From NCBI GenBank assembly GCA_937952345.1, contig CALFYN010000534.1, positions 1-10,141 on the forward strand: a DNA stretch of 10,141 bases, read 5' to 3'. Positions 1-7,582 of this stretch are shown piece by piece. The notes under the pieces are model-generated. The model made no database searches. It saw only the letters and a list, made by a program, of their open reading frames with translations, and was not told the DNA's origin. Source of the stretch: an uncultured Acidobacteriota bacterium. Lineage in GTDB: Bacteria > Acidobacteriota > Terriglobia > Bryobacterales > Bryobacteraceae. Made by a program: the position numbers and the translations under genes. Positions within the stretch are counted from its first letter, which is position 1. Every line of letters begins with the position of its first letter.

Positions 1-2
1 TC

Positions 3-551
3 CCCCATATCGCAGTCGATGACCGTGTCAGCCTGTTCCAGGAGCGCCTCGAAGTCCTCGGCGGCAAAGTCCACCGTGCGGCCACCTACGCCGATGCGGC
101 CCGTACGGTGAGCCAGTTGATCGAAGGCAGCTCCGCCGTAGCCTCCAATGCCCCCATACTCGCCAAAGCCGGCATTGCCAGCCTCCCCAACGTATCCACC
201 GGTTACACCGATGAGCCATCGTTGCGCGCGGCCTGCGCCTCGGCGCCATTCGGCATCACATCGGCCGACTACGGCCTCGCCGAAACGGGCTCCATCGTGA
301 CCATCGCCGCCAACGAAGCGCGTCTCGTCTCCCTGCTGCCGCCCGTGCACATTGCCGTCCTCAGCAAGAGCCGCATGCTCACCGGACTCGACGAGTTCTA
401 CACGCTCTCACCCTTGCCCGCGTCGCGCTCCGCCTCCACCGTCTTCATCACCGGACCCAGCCGCAGCGCCGACATCGAAATGATCCTCGTCCGCGGCGTG
501 CACGGCCCCCGCGTCATCCACGTTATCGTGGTAGATGAGGAGCTGATTTGA
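3..551 (+). CDS. lutC: LutC-like LUD-domain protein, 5' end cut by the window edge
   Basis: This is the C-terminal 182 residues of a LUD-domain (LutC/YkgG family) protein. The reading frame is open to the left edge, so the internal ATG at 108 is not the real start. Visible family features are the GITSADYGLAETGSIV segment and the C-terminal GPSRSADIEMILVRGVHGP segment, followed by a short beta-rich tail. Family members are usually about 200-240 residues, so probably only a few dozen residues are missing. In Bacillus and many other bacteria LutC works with the Fe-S proteins LutA and LutB to oxidise L-lactate to pyruvate; those genes would be expected upstream, outside the window. LUD proteins also occur alone, so the lactate role is inferred from family only. 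The stop TGA overlaps the start of the next gene, suggesting translational coupling. Confidence 0.88.
   Translation, partial: PHIAVDDRVSLFQERLEVLGGKVHRAATYADAARTVSQLIEGSSAVASNAPILAKAGIASLPNVSTGYTDEPSLRAACASAPFGITSADYGLAETGSIVTIAANEARLVSLLPPVHIAVLSKSRMLTGLDEFYTLSPLPASRSASTVFITGPSRSADIEMILVRGVHGPRVIHVIVVDEELI
537..542 (+). promoter_or_regulatory. Shine-Dalgarno sequence supporting a TTG start
   Basis: GAGGAG lies inside the last codons of the lutC-like gene, 5 bases before the TTG at 548 and 14 bases before the ATG at 557. Its spacing favours the TTG, which shares TTGA with the upstream stop. This is why 548 is preferred over the ATG, though the choice changes the protein by only three residues. 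Confidence 0.5.
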
Positions 552-1141
552 GATTCATGCGTACATTTTCTCTACTCTTGCTCGCTACAGGTCTTGCGTA
601 TGGTCAAAGCGCGGAGTTCTCCGTCACCGGCGGGGTTTCACGGCTGAATAACAGCCAGATTGGCGGTTTCGCCGATTCCACAGGCAGTTCCGCGTTCAGC
701 CTCCGCGACGGGTGGCGAATCGGGTTCCGCACCACGGTGAACAATTGGCGCTTCTTCGGCCATGAGTTCGGCTACGGCTACAATCGCACGCAACTCCGCG
801 AAGAGGGAACCGGTACTGAGACAGGCATGGCGATTCACCAGGGATTCTACAATTTCCTCGTCTACGCAACCCCCGACGGTTCTAAAGTGCGCCCCTTCGC
901 GGCCGGCGGCGCGCATTTCAACAACTATACGCCCCCCGGAACCAGCGTCACTTCCGGCGGTGGCTCCGCCAAAATCGGATTCAACTACGGTGGCGGAGTG
1001 AAGTTCCGCGTCTCTCCCATCTTTGCCATCCGCTTCGACGTGCGCCAATACCAGAATGGCAAGCCGTTCGATTTTCTCCAAAACCGCAAGGGCCTCATTG
1101 GGCAATTGGAAGTGTCTCTCGGCTTCGGACTTGTGATATAA
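548..1141 (+). CDS. Predicted outer-membrane beta-barrel protein with signal peptide
   Basis: The 197-residue product begins with a short basic stretch and a hydrophobic core (about residues 7-18), then AYGQS-AEF, a plausible Sec signal peptide cleaved near residues 19-22. The rest is rich in Gly, aromatic residues and alternating polar/hydrophobic stretches, such as FFGHEFGYGYNR (69-80), FYNFLVYATP (100-109), VRPFAAGGAHF (114-124) and KIGFNYGGGVKFRV (142-155). These look like transmembrane strands of a small eight-stranded outer-membrane barrel of the OmpA/PF13505 type. The C-terminus (LEVSLGFGLVI) is strand-like but lacks the usual terminal aromatic residue. The TTG start overlaps the lutC-like stop by 4 bases; ATG at 557 is the alternative. 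No enzymatic motif is visible. The barrel class is fairly secure; its role and its link to the neighbours are unknown. Confidence 0.75.
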   Translation: MRFMRTFSLLLLATGLAYGQSAEFSVTGGVSRLNNSQIGGFADSTGSSAFSLRDGWRIGFRTTVNNWRFFGHEFGYGYNRTQLREEGTGTETGMAIHQGFYNFLVYATPDGSKVRPFAAGGAHFNNYTPPGTSVTSGGGSAKIGFNYGGGVKFRVSPIFAIRFDVRQYQNGKPFDFLQNRKGLIGQLEVSLGFGLVI

Positions 1142-1155
1142 GAACAACTCCGCCC

Positions 1156-2814
1156 ATGCAGGAACTGTTAATCACCGAGGCCGACGGGTCGACTCGAGTC
1201 ATTGCGCTCGATTCCGGCCCTCTACTCATGGGCCGGGATCCGAATTGTGAGATCCCGTTCCCGAACGATTCCGAGCTTTCTCGCCGTCATCTCATCATCG
1301 AGAAGGACGGTAACGATTGGTGGGTCCGCGATTTGGGCAGCACCAACGGTACACGCATCAACGGCAACCCGCTCAATGCCAAGTACCACCTGCAGGTGGG
1401 CGATACCATCAGTGCCAGCAAAGTCAGCCTGCTATACCGTGACCGCCTCGTGCAAGCGCCATCGCAACCCCCGCGCACCGTCGTATTCGATGCCGGCAAG
1501 TTCGAGGCCATCAGTAGCGGAACCATCTCCGTGCATCTGCACGAGGTGCTGGAGAGCCAGGATGTGCGCCCCCAAGGTTTCGTGCCCGGGCCTGCCAAAC
1601 AATGGGGCAGCCCTTTGCAGGCTCTCATCCGTGTCGGCCGGGAGTTGGCGCAGCGCCGACCCCTGACTGAGTTGTTCGCTGTCGTCCTCGATCTGGCGCT
1701 CGAAGGCGTGAACGCCGAGCGCGGCGTCCTCATGGTGCTCGACAACGATGAGCTAACCCTGGGAGCCTCCAAGGGCGGTGAGTTCCGCATCAGCACCGCG
1801 GTCCGCGACAAGGTCATGACCGAACGCGCCTCGGTCCTGGTGGAGAGCATCGCCGACGCTCCTTCGCTCAAGGAGCGCAAGAGCATCATCATTCAAGGCG
1901 TGCGTTCGCTCATGTGCGTCCCCCTCCAAACTGACGATCAGGTGATCGGCCTGTTGTACGTCGACGCACTCAATTATCTGCGGCGCTTCACCAATGACGA
2001 TCTCAGCTTGCTCACCGTCATGGCGAACGTCGCGGCCATTCGCATCGAGCGCGAACGGCTCGCCGAAATCGAGCAGGCGCAGCGCCTGCAGCAGGCCGAG
2101 TTGCATCAGGCCGCCGAGATTCAAGCCCGCCACCTGCCCAATCAAGCTCCGGTTTGGCCGGAGTTGGAAGTGGCCGCGCGGCATCTGCCCTGCCGCACCG
2201 TTGGTGGCGATTACCACGATTATCTGCAACTCGCCGATGGCCGCTATCTCGTGCTCTGCGGCGACGTTGCCGGTAAAGGACTCCCCGCCGCCCTCATGAT
2301 GATGAACATGCAGGCGCGCGTGCAGGCTCTCGCCGAATCCTCCTCGAGCGTCGCCGACTTCATTACCCGCCTCAATCGTGGCATGAATCCCACGTGCCCT
2401 CCAAACCGCTTTGTCACGCTGTTTGCCTGCGCATTTCATCCCGCCGCCGGAACACTCACCTATACGAATGCCGGCCACAACCCCGCACTGCTGGTCCGCA
2501 CCGATGGCACCGTGGAGCAGTTGAAAGTGGGCGGCATGTTCGTCGCGCTTCTTCCCGGCCTGGCCTATGAGGAAGCAACCGTATCGATGAATCCGGGCGA
2601 TCTGCTCATCCTCTACTCCGACGGCATTACCGAAGAAGAAAATTCCGCGGGTGAGGATTTCGGCACGGAACGCCTTGCGGCAATAGCCGCCGAGCGCCGC
2701 ACCTGGCCCGCCAACCAGTTGGCCGACTACATCTTCAACGAAGTCTCGGTCTTCAGTGAAGGCAAGCAGCCCACCGATGACCGCACACTCGTGATCCTCC
2801 GTCGAGCCGTGTAA
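1156..2814 (+). CDS. FHA-GAF-SpoIIE (RsbU-like) PP2C-family serine/threonine phosphatase
   Basis: This 552-residue cytoplasmic signalling protein has three domains. An N-terminal FHA domain (about 1-97) carries the phosphopeptide-binding pattern GR (26-27), SRRH (42-45) and GSTNGT (61-66). A GAF sensor domain spans about 165-298. A charged coiled-coil linker (about 298-325) leads to a SpoIIE/RsbU PP2C domain (about 335-552). The metal-binding acidic residues expected for PP2C catalysis are present: GGDYHD (D352), GDVAGKG (D370), YSDGITEE (D489) and DDRT (D541/D542), so the phosphatase looks active. Relatives dephosphorylate anti-sigma-factor antagonists (STAS proteins), but no STAS or RsbW-type kinase gene is in the window, so the substrate is unknown. 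The FHA domain suggests recruitment to phosphothreonine proteins made by a Ser/Thr kinase. The start lies 14 bases after the barrel gene with no clear Shine-Dalgarno, consistent with the same transcript. Confidence 0.93.
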   Translation: MQELLITEADGSTRVIALDSGPLLMGRDPNCEIPFPNDSELSRRHLIIEKDGNDWWVRDLGSTNGTRINGNPLNAKYHLQVGDTISASKVSLLYRDRLVQAPSQPPRTVVFDAGKFEAISSGTISVHLHEVLESQDVRPQGFVPGPAKQWGSPLQALIRVGRELAQRRPLTELFAVVLDLALEGVNAERGVLMVLDNDELTLGASKGGEFRISTAVRDKVMTERASVLVESIADAPSLKERKSIIIQGVRSLMCVPLQTDDQVIGLLYVDALNYLRRFTNDDLSLLTVMANVAAIRIERERLAEIEQAQRLQQAELHQAAEIQARHLPNQAPVWPELEVAARHLPCRTVGGDYHDYLQLADGRYLVLCGDVAGKGLPAALMMMNMQARVQALAESSSSVADFITRLNRGMNPTCPPNRFVTLFACAFHPAAGTLTYTNAGHNPALLVRTDGTVEQLKVGGMFVALLPGLAYEEATVSMNPGDLLILYSDGITEEENSAGEDFGTERLAAIAAERRTWPANQLADYIFNEVSVFSEGKQPTDDRTLVILRRAV

Positions 2815-2831
2815 CTCAGCCGTTGATCACG
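2790..2831. repeat. Perfect 7-bp inverted repeat spanning the convergent gene ends
   Basis: CGTGATC (2790-2796) and GATCACG (2825-2831) are perfect inverted arms around a 28-base loop that contains both convergent stop codons. There is no T-tract, and both arms encode Val-Ile in their own genes, so chance is likely. The stops of the phosphatase and DUF1501 genes are separated by one base, leaving no noncoding room for a terminator. Confidence 0.25.
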
Positions 2832-4189
2832 CCGCGCACCAGTCGCCCGTGCACGTCCGTGAGCCGTTGTTCACGCCCCCCAAAGCGATACGTCAGCTTC
2901 TCGTGATCCAGCCCGAGTAAATGCAGTACCGTCGCGTGCAGGTCGTGAATGGTCACGGGATCGCGAACAATCTGATCCCCGAGTTCGTCCGTCTCCCCAT
3001 AGGTCACTCCGCCCTTCGCCCCCCCGCCGGCCATCCAGATGGTGAAGCAGAATGGGTGATGGTCGCGGCCGTCTCCGTTGCCCGTGTCCGGAGTCCGTCC
3101 AAACTCGCCGGCCCAGATCACCAGCGTCTCCTCCAGCATTCCGCGGGATTCCAGATCGCGCAACAATCCGGCCACCGCCTGGTCCGTAACAAACGCGTTG
3201 CGCTCATGATCGCGTTTCAGATGATCGTGCTGATCCCACGTTCCATTCATGCCCACCAGATTGGGGCACGTCACTTCCACAAACCGGACCCCCGCTTCGA
3301 TCAGCCGCCGCGCGCGCAGGCACTGCAGCCCATACAACCGCTTCGGCTTGTCTTCCGAGTCAAGTCCGTACAGCTTCTGAACCGCCGCCGATTCCTTGCT
3401 CAGATCCAGAACATCCGGCACCAGGGACTGCATGCGGTACGCCATCTCGTAGTTGGCGATGGCGGATTCGATCGCATCCCCGCCGTTGCTGGTCTTCAGA
3501 AATTCCCGATCCTGCGCCAGCAGCACATCCAGTTTCGCCCGCTGCACGCGTCCGTCCGCGTCCGCCGGCGTGATGTTCGCCACCGGCGCACCCTCTTCGC
3601 GAATGTGTGTGGCTTGATGCGTGGCCGGCAGGAAACCGTTCGAAAAATTCTCGATGCCGCCCGGAGGCACGTACGTATCGCGCAACAGCACATAGCCCGG
3701 CAGGTTGCGATTCTCGCTGCCCAGCCCATACGTAATCCACGAGCCGATGCTGGGAAACCCACCGATGTTCTTCCCCGTGTGAAAGAAGATGTTCCCTCGC
3801 GCATGCAGCGGAAACTCCGACTTCATCGATCGGATGATCGCCAGCCGGTCCACCAATTGCGCGGTGTGCGGAAACAGATCGCTCACCGGAGCCCCGCATT
3901 GCCCGTACTTGCGGAATCCCCATAATGGCCGCAGAAACTTCCGCTTCGGCCCGGCGACGTAGTTATTCAGCTTCGCCGGTTGCCCGTCCAGATCCGCCAG
4001 TTTCGGCTTCGGATCGAAGCTCTCCATGTGGCTCACACCGCCGGGCATGAAGAGAAAGATCACATTCTTCGCCTTCGGTGCAAAGTGCGGACCGCGTTTC
4101 GGCTTCTCCGCCGCAAGCGCCGAAAAGGCCGTGTACCCGAATCCATTCGAGGCTATCTGCAAAGCGAGTCTTCTGGAAATGGGCTGCAT
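2816..4189 (-). CDS. DUF1501 family protein with Tat-like signal (alkaline phosphatase/sulfatase superfamily fold)
   Basis: The product is 457 residues from the chosen ATG. MQPISRRLALQ followed by a weakly hydrophobic stretch to about residue 27 looks like a twin-arginine leader, as is common in this family. DUF1501 (PF07394) landmarks are present: VIFLFMPGGVSHMESFDPKP (about 43-62), RSMKSEFPLHARGN near 120-133, TWDQHDH (317-323), LVIWAGEFGRTP (356-367), GRDHHP (374-379) and AGGGAKGGVTYGETDELG (387-404). The usual GGPS is GGVS here. DUF1501 proteins are related to the alkaline phosphatase/sulfatase superfamily, but their substrate is not established. They are typically encoded next to DUF1549/DUF1553 proteins, as here. 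The frame stays open upstream to 4504, but ATG 4189 is chosen because a Shine-Dalgarno and the Tat-like leader lie there, and the upstream part overlaps the preceding gene out of frame. Confidence 0.92.
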   Translation of the reverse strand: MQPISRRLALQIASNGFGYTAFSALAAEKPKRGPHFAPKAKNVIFLFMPGGVSHMESFDPKPKLADLDGQPAKLNNYVAGPKRKFLRPLWGFRKYGQCGAPVSDLFPHTAQLVDRLAIIRSMKSEFPLHARGNIFFHTGKNIGGFPSIGSWITYGLGSENRNLPGYVLLRDTYVPPGGIENFSNGFLPATHQATHIREEGAPVANITPADADGRVQRAKLDVLLAQDREFLKTSNGGDAIESAIANYEMAYRMQSLVPDVLDLSKESAAVQKLYGLDSEDKPKRLYGLQCLRARRLIEAGVRFVEVTCPNLVGMNGTWDQHDHLKRDHERNAFVTDQAVAGLLRDLESRGMLEETLVIWAGEFGRTPDTGNGDGRDHHPFCFTIWMAGGGAKGGVTYGETDELGDQIVRDPVTIHDLHATVLHLLGLDHEKLTYRFGGREQRLTDVHGRLVRGVING

Positions 4190-4192
4190 GCG

Positions 4193-4199
4193 TCCTCTC
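4193..4199 (-). promoter_or_regulatory. Shine-Dalgarno sequence fixing the DUF1501 start
   Basis: On the minus strand GAGAGGA ends 3 bases before the ATG at 4189, in the 11-base gap after the TAG of the 144-residue gene. It is the strongest ribosome-binding site in this operon and shows that the long open frame upstream of 4189 is not part of the DUF1501 protein. Confidence 0.65.
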
Positions 4200-4200
4200 A

Positions 4201-4635
4201 CTAGCCAATCAGAATCGCGATAATACTGCGCGGCGTCATCGTTGCCCACTTGCCGCCATCGCGAAGTTGCCCTACACGCGTAACTGTTACATCCAAAGCA
4301 CGCAGACCCTGCGAGCCTGTCCCGCCCTGGCAAAACTCCAGCATCGGAAATCGCGCGCCCGCCTTCAGGAGATTCTGAAACTGCACGGATTCGGTTCGGT
4401 TCATGTGGATCGTGATGGTTTCGTCTTTGTCGACGGTCTCCGTGCGGTTGTGCGCCGGAAACTCCAGCCGGAATCCTTCGCGAAGCAAACTCGGATTGCT
4501 GCACATCTGCGCAAAACGATCGTGGCCCACCCAGTGCGTCTCGTCGTTTTCCACTTCGATGTCCTGGTTCTTCTCCGCGTGAATCTGCCCGCCGAAGAAC
4601 GGTCCCGAATTCCTGCGAATGAGTACCTGCGCCAT
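4201..4635 (-). CDS. Hypothetical 144-residue protein between the DUF1553 and DUF1501 genes
   Basis: I do not recognise this protein. It begins 4 bases after the stop of the PSCyt/DUF1553 gene and ends 11 bases before DUF1501, so it fits the operon exactly. Most third codon positions in the first two thirds are G or C, as expected for a real gene here; competing frames lack good starts. It has no signal peptide or membrane segment. It is charged and looks beta-rich, with a Glu/Asp/Asn-rich stretch (about 21-35), ETVDKDETITIHMNRTES (66-83), two cysteines (C45 and C103) and a short hydrophobic C-terminus (SIIAILIG). The Shine-Dalgarno is poor, so translation may depend on coupling. It could be a small cytoplasmic accessory or unrelated passenger protein. 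A coding call is likely; function is unknown. Confidence 0.72.
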   Translation of the reverse strand: MAQVLIRRNSGPFFGGQIHAEKNQDIEVENDETHWVGHDRFAQMCSNPSLLREGFRLEFPAHNRTETVDKDETITIHMNRTESVQFQNLLKAGARFPMLEFCQGGTGSQGLRALDVTVTRVGQLRDGGKWATMTPRSIIAILIG

Positions 4636-4639
4636 GCTT

Positions 4640-7582
4640 CTATTGAATGTACAGGAACTCTTTCAGATTGAACAGTGCATGTGCCAGTTGCGCCCACACC
4701 GCGATGCTGTCCCTCGGCTGCCCCAGCAGACTCGCCAACTCCCGCGAAAGCCCTTCATACCGGACGCGCTCCGCCGCATTCGGCGCGCGGCCCAATCCGA
4801 ACCGGAACAGCGCGTTCAACCGTTCCACCGCATCCACCTGCACCACTCGCTTCGCCAAGGCTTCCGACTGCGCGATCACAAAAGGATCATTCAACAACGT
4901 CAGCGCCTGTGCCGGAACGTTCGTCACATCGCGCGCCCCGCGCGCCGCCATCGGATTCGGATAATCGAACGTCTCCAGAAATCGCGCCCCCTCCATCCGT
5001 GTCACCTTCGTGTAAATGCTCCTCCGCCCGTCTCCATCCAGCGGGCCCGTGAACAGTCGCCGGTAATCCTGTGGCTTATCGCGATACGGATGCACACTCG
5101 GCCCATACATGGCATCGTTCAACGTTCCCGCCGCGGCAAGAATCGAATCACGGAGTTGCTCCGCCGTCAGCCGCCGCATCTCAAACGGACCGTTCACTGC
5201 ACCAAAAGCCGGTGAACTCACCAGCAGCCGGATGAGCCGCTTCACAGACCACCCATCGCGCACGAACCGCGCTGCCAGCGTATCCAGTAACTCCATCTGC
5301 TCCGGCCGCTCGGCAAGAGTTCCGAAATTGTCCACGCTGCTCACCAGCGCCTTGCCGAACACGTGGTGCCAGATCCGGTTCACCATCACCCGCGCGGTCA
5401 GTGGATTCGCCGGGTTCGCAATTGCCTCGGCCAGTTCACGCCTTCCGCTGCCGTCGCGGAACAGGCGCTCTCCATTCAGGTAGCGCAGGAAACGCCTTGG
5501 CGCGGGATCACCTAGGTTAAGTGGGCTGCCGCTGCGAAACACCGGAAAATCGCGGCCTTCCCCCATGTCCGCCAACCCCTCAATCACGCGCGGTTCGCGA
5601 ATCTTCGCCTCCATCGCACGGTACTCCGCCGGAGCCTCGCCCGCCGGCAGCAAGTTCAACCACGGCACATCCTCGTCTGTGGTCTCGCCGCGCTCCCATC
5701 GATCCAACGCTTCTTGCACCACAGTGCGATAGCGGGCGCGCAACTCTTCCTTCGTCCGCGGCGCCGGCCCCTCAAACAGTCGCAACATGTGCCCCAACTC
5801 TTCCCGCGGCGTCTCATCGATGTCGTGTACCACCGCATGCGTGATCCCAAACCACGAGCGCGGGTCGTCCATCTGCTTCAGTTGCTCGCCCTTCAACACA
5901 CCCGGCCGGTCCGGAATGCGCGGATTGTCGAAACGCGTGATCAGTTCAATGTAGTTCGGCAGTTGATGCTTCTCTGCCTGTGTCGCCGTCTTATGCCAAG
6001 TGAGCTGGGTCGTCGACAAGACGCGATTGCCCTCGCCGATCGCGCAATTATCCACCACGCGCCGGTGCGAGCCCAGCAATCCGCCCATCGCGCGAACGCT
6101 CACGAACTTCTTCCCCGCGGGCAACAAAGGTGACCGAACAGCCCCGTTCAATCGCATGGAATCGAGATGGGTGAACAGCCCCGCCGGAACTACTCGCATC
6201 GAGGGATCGAAGGCCCCGGCTTTGGTAATCCCATCCCGCAGCCCTTGCCCCGACACGTGCCACTCCCGCAGCGGCAGCGCAGTGAAATTCGCTTTGTTGA
6301 ACGCCACTCGTTCCCCTGCTTCCTTGCGGTACCGCGCCGCCAGCGCATCCCAGCCTTCCGCCGTGAAGTGCGCCCACACGTACGAGGGATCCTCCAACTG
6401 CTCCGCTTTCTCAGAAAGCACCGGATCCGCCGTCCGCCACGCGCCCACCGCCGCCCGCTTCATCCGCGCTTTCATCACCCGTAGTTCGCGGATCGTCTCC
6501 GCGTTCGCCTCCGGTGCATCGGCCGTCAAAGTAACGTGCCGGCTGGAGTTTAGAATCCCGTACAACGCGTAATAATCTTCCGTCAGAATCGGGTCCAGCT
6601 TGTGATTGTGGCATCGCGCGCACGACACCGTGAGCCCCTGAAACGCCTTCGTCACCGTGTCGATCTGGTTGTCGATCACATCCGTCGCCAACTCCCGGAA
6701 CTGCACACAATCGTCATGCCCGGCTTCCCCCAGGCGATAGAACGCCGTCCCCAATATCGACTCGTTCAACTGCTCTCGCGCATTCATCCGAGGCTTTGCC
6801 AGCAGATCGCCGGCGATGTGCTCACGAATCAGTTGATCGTAGGGCACGTCCATGTTGAACGCGCGAATCAGATAGTCGCGATAACGCCACGCGCCGAGAA
6901 TCTCGTAGTTCCATTCATAGCCGCGCGTCTCGCCGAAACGCACCACGTCCATCCAATGGCGCGCCCACTGCTCGCCGAATCGCGGACTCGCCAGCAACCG
7001 TTCCACCATTGCCGCATACGCTCCCGTCGACGTGTCCCTCAGAAAGCGCTCCACATCCTCGGGCGCGGGGGGCAGTCCCGTCAGCACATAATAAGCGCGC
7101 CGGATCAGAGTCCGCCGGTCAACGGAATCCCCCGCCGCATGCAGCATCCCTTCAAGCTTCGATCCATCCCCCTTCACCGGCTGAAACGCCCAGTGCGTTG
7201 CTGCCAGTCTGCGGTAGTGATCGTCGATCGACTCCACCTTGGCAGCCTTCGACGCGGGCCACACCGCTCCCTCGCGGACCCACTTCGCGATATCGGCGAT
7301 CTCGTTGTCCTTCAGCTTCGCGCCCACCGGCATCTGCAACCCTTCGTGCCGGATCGCCCGCACCAGCAGGCTCGCTTCATCCCCCGGCCGCAACGCCGCG
7401 CCGCGATTGCCGCCCTGCAGCAGCGCCTCGCGCGAATCCACCCGCAACCCTGAGAATTGCTTCTCCGGACCATGGCAGGAATAGCAATGCCGCGCCAGTA
7501 CGGGCCGCACCTTTGTTTCAAAGAATGCCGTATCCTGCGCCTGCAACCCGGACAGCAATAGAAGCCAAACCATAAACATCAC
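4640..7582 (-). CDS. PSCyt1-DUF1549-DUF1553 protein (planctomycete-type cytochrome, predicted exported)
   Basis: The 980-residue product starts with a hydrophobic Sec-type leader (MMFMVWLLLLSGLQAQ). A PSCyt1 domain (PF07635, about 20-110) follows with haem motif CYSCH (33-37) and the family-typical SGLRVDSREALLQGG and LVRAIRHEGLQMPVGAKL. DUF1549/PSCyt2 (about 148-350) contains a second motif CARCH (321-325) in GLTVSCARCHNHKLDPI. A less conserved middle section (about 360-700) is followed by DUF1553/PSD1 (about 710-975), with RVMVNRIWHHVFGKALV (731-747), DNFGTLAERP and NVPAQALTLLNDPFV (888-902). Length is within the family range and no frameshift is seen. Such proteins are commonly paired with DUF1501 and are thought to act in the envelope; activity is unproven. 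The GTG at 7582 overlaps the esterase stop (GTGA); ATG at 7579, forming TGATG, or ATG at 7573 are equally plausible starts. Confidence 0.94.
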   Translation of the reverse strand: MMFMVWLLLLSGLQAQDTAFFETKVRPVLARHCYSCHGPEKQFSGLRVDSREALLQGGNRGAALRPGDEASLLVRAIRHEGLQMPVGAKLKDNEIADIAKWVREGAVWPASKAAKVESIDDHYRRLAATHWAFQPVKGDGSKLEGMLHAAGDSVDRRTLIRRAYYVLTGLPPAPEDVERFLRDTSTGAYAAMVERLLASPRFGEQWARHWMDVVRFGETRGYEWNYEILGAWRYRDYLIRAFNMDVPYDQLIREHIAGDLLAKPRMNAREQLNESILGTAFYRLGEAGHDDCVQFRELATDVIDNQIDTVTKAFQGLTVSCARCHNHKLDPILTEDYYALYGILNSSRHVTLTADAPEANAETIRELRVMKARMKRAAVGAWRTADPVLSEKAEQLEDPSYVWAHFTAEGWDALAARYRKEAGERVAFNKANFTALPLREWHVSGQGLRDGITKAGAFDPSMRVVPAGLFTHLDSMRLNGAVRSPLLPAGKKFVSVRAMGGLLGSHRRVVDNCAIGEGNRVLSTTQLTWHKTATQAEKHQLPNYIELITRFDNPRIPDRPGVLKGEQLKQMDDPRSWFGITHAVVHDIDETPREELGHMLRLFEGPAPRTKEELRARYRTVVQEALDRWERGETTDEDVPWLNLLPAGEAPAEYRAMEAKIREPRVIEGLADMGEGRDFPVFRSGSPLNLGDPAPRRFLRYLNGERLFRDGSGRRELAEAIANPANPLTARVMVNRIWHHVFGKALVSSVDNFGTLAERPEQMELLDTLAARFVRDGWSVKRLIRLLVSSPAFGAVNGPFEMRRLTAEQLRDSILAAAGTLNDAMYGPSVHPYRDKPQDYRRLFTGPLDGDGRRSIYTKVTRMEGARFLETFDYPNPMAARGARDVTNVPAQALTLLNDPFVIAQSEALAKRVVQVDAVERLNALFRFGLGRAPNAAERVRYEGLSRELASLLGQPRDSIAVWAQLAHALFNLKEFLYIQ

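Noticed and set aside
1753..2478. 241-codon minus-strand open frame
   Set aside because: It is antisense to the GAF and SpoIIE domains of the phosphatase, which are clearly coding on the plus strand.
2858..2875. Small hairpin CGTGA...TCACG as a terminator
   Set aside because: The stem is only 5 bp, it lies within DUF1501 coding sequence and no T-tract follows in either direction.
2921..3925. 334-codon plus-strand open frame
   Set aside because: It is antisense to the DUF1501 gene, whose conserved motifs are intact on the minus strand; the plus-strand product is Arg/Gln/His-rich with no domain.
4190..4504. In-frame N-terminal extension of the DUF1501 protein by 105 residues
   Set aside because: It overlaps the 144-residue gene out of frame, has no homology-like features, and the Tat-like leader plus Shine-Dalgarno mark the start at 4189.
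4078..4671. 197-codon plus-strand open frame
   Set aside because: It runs antisense through parts of three tightly packed minus-strand genes and has no domain or ribosome-binding site.
6602..7453. 283-codon plus-strand open frame
   Set aside because: It is antisense to the PSCyt1/DUF1549 region of the 980-residue protein and has shadow-like Arg/His composition.
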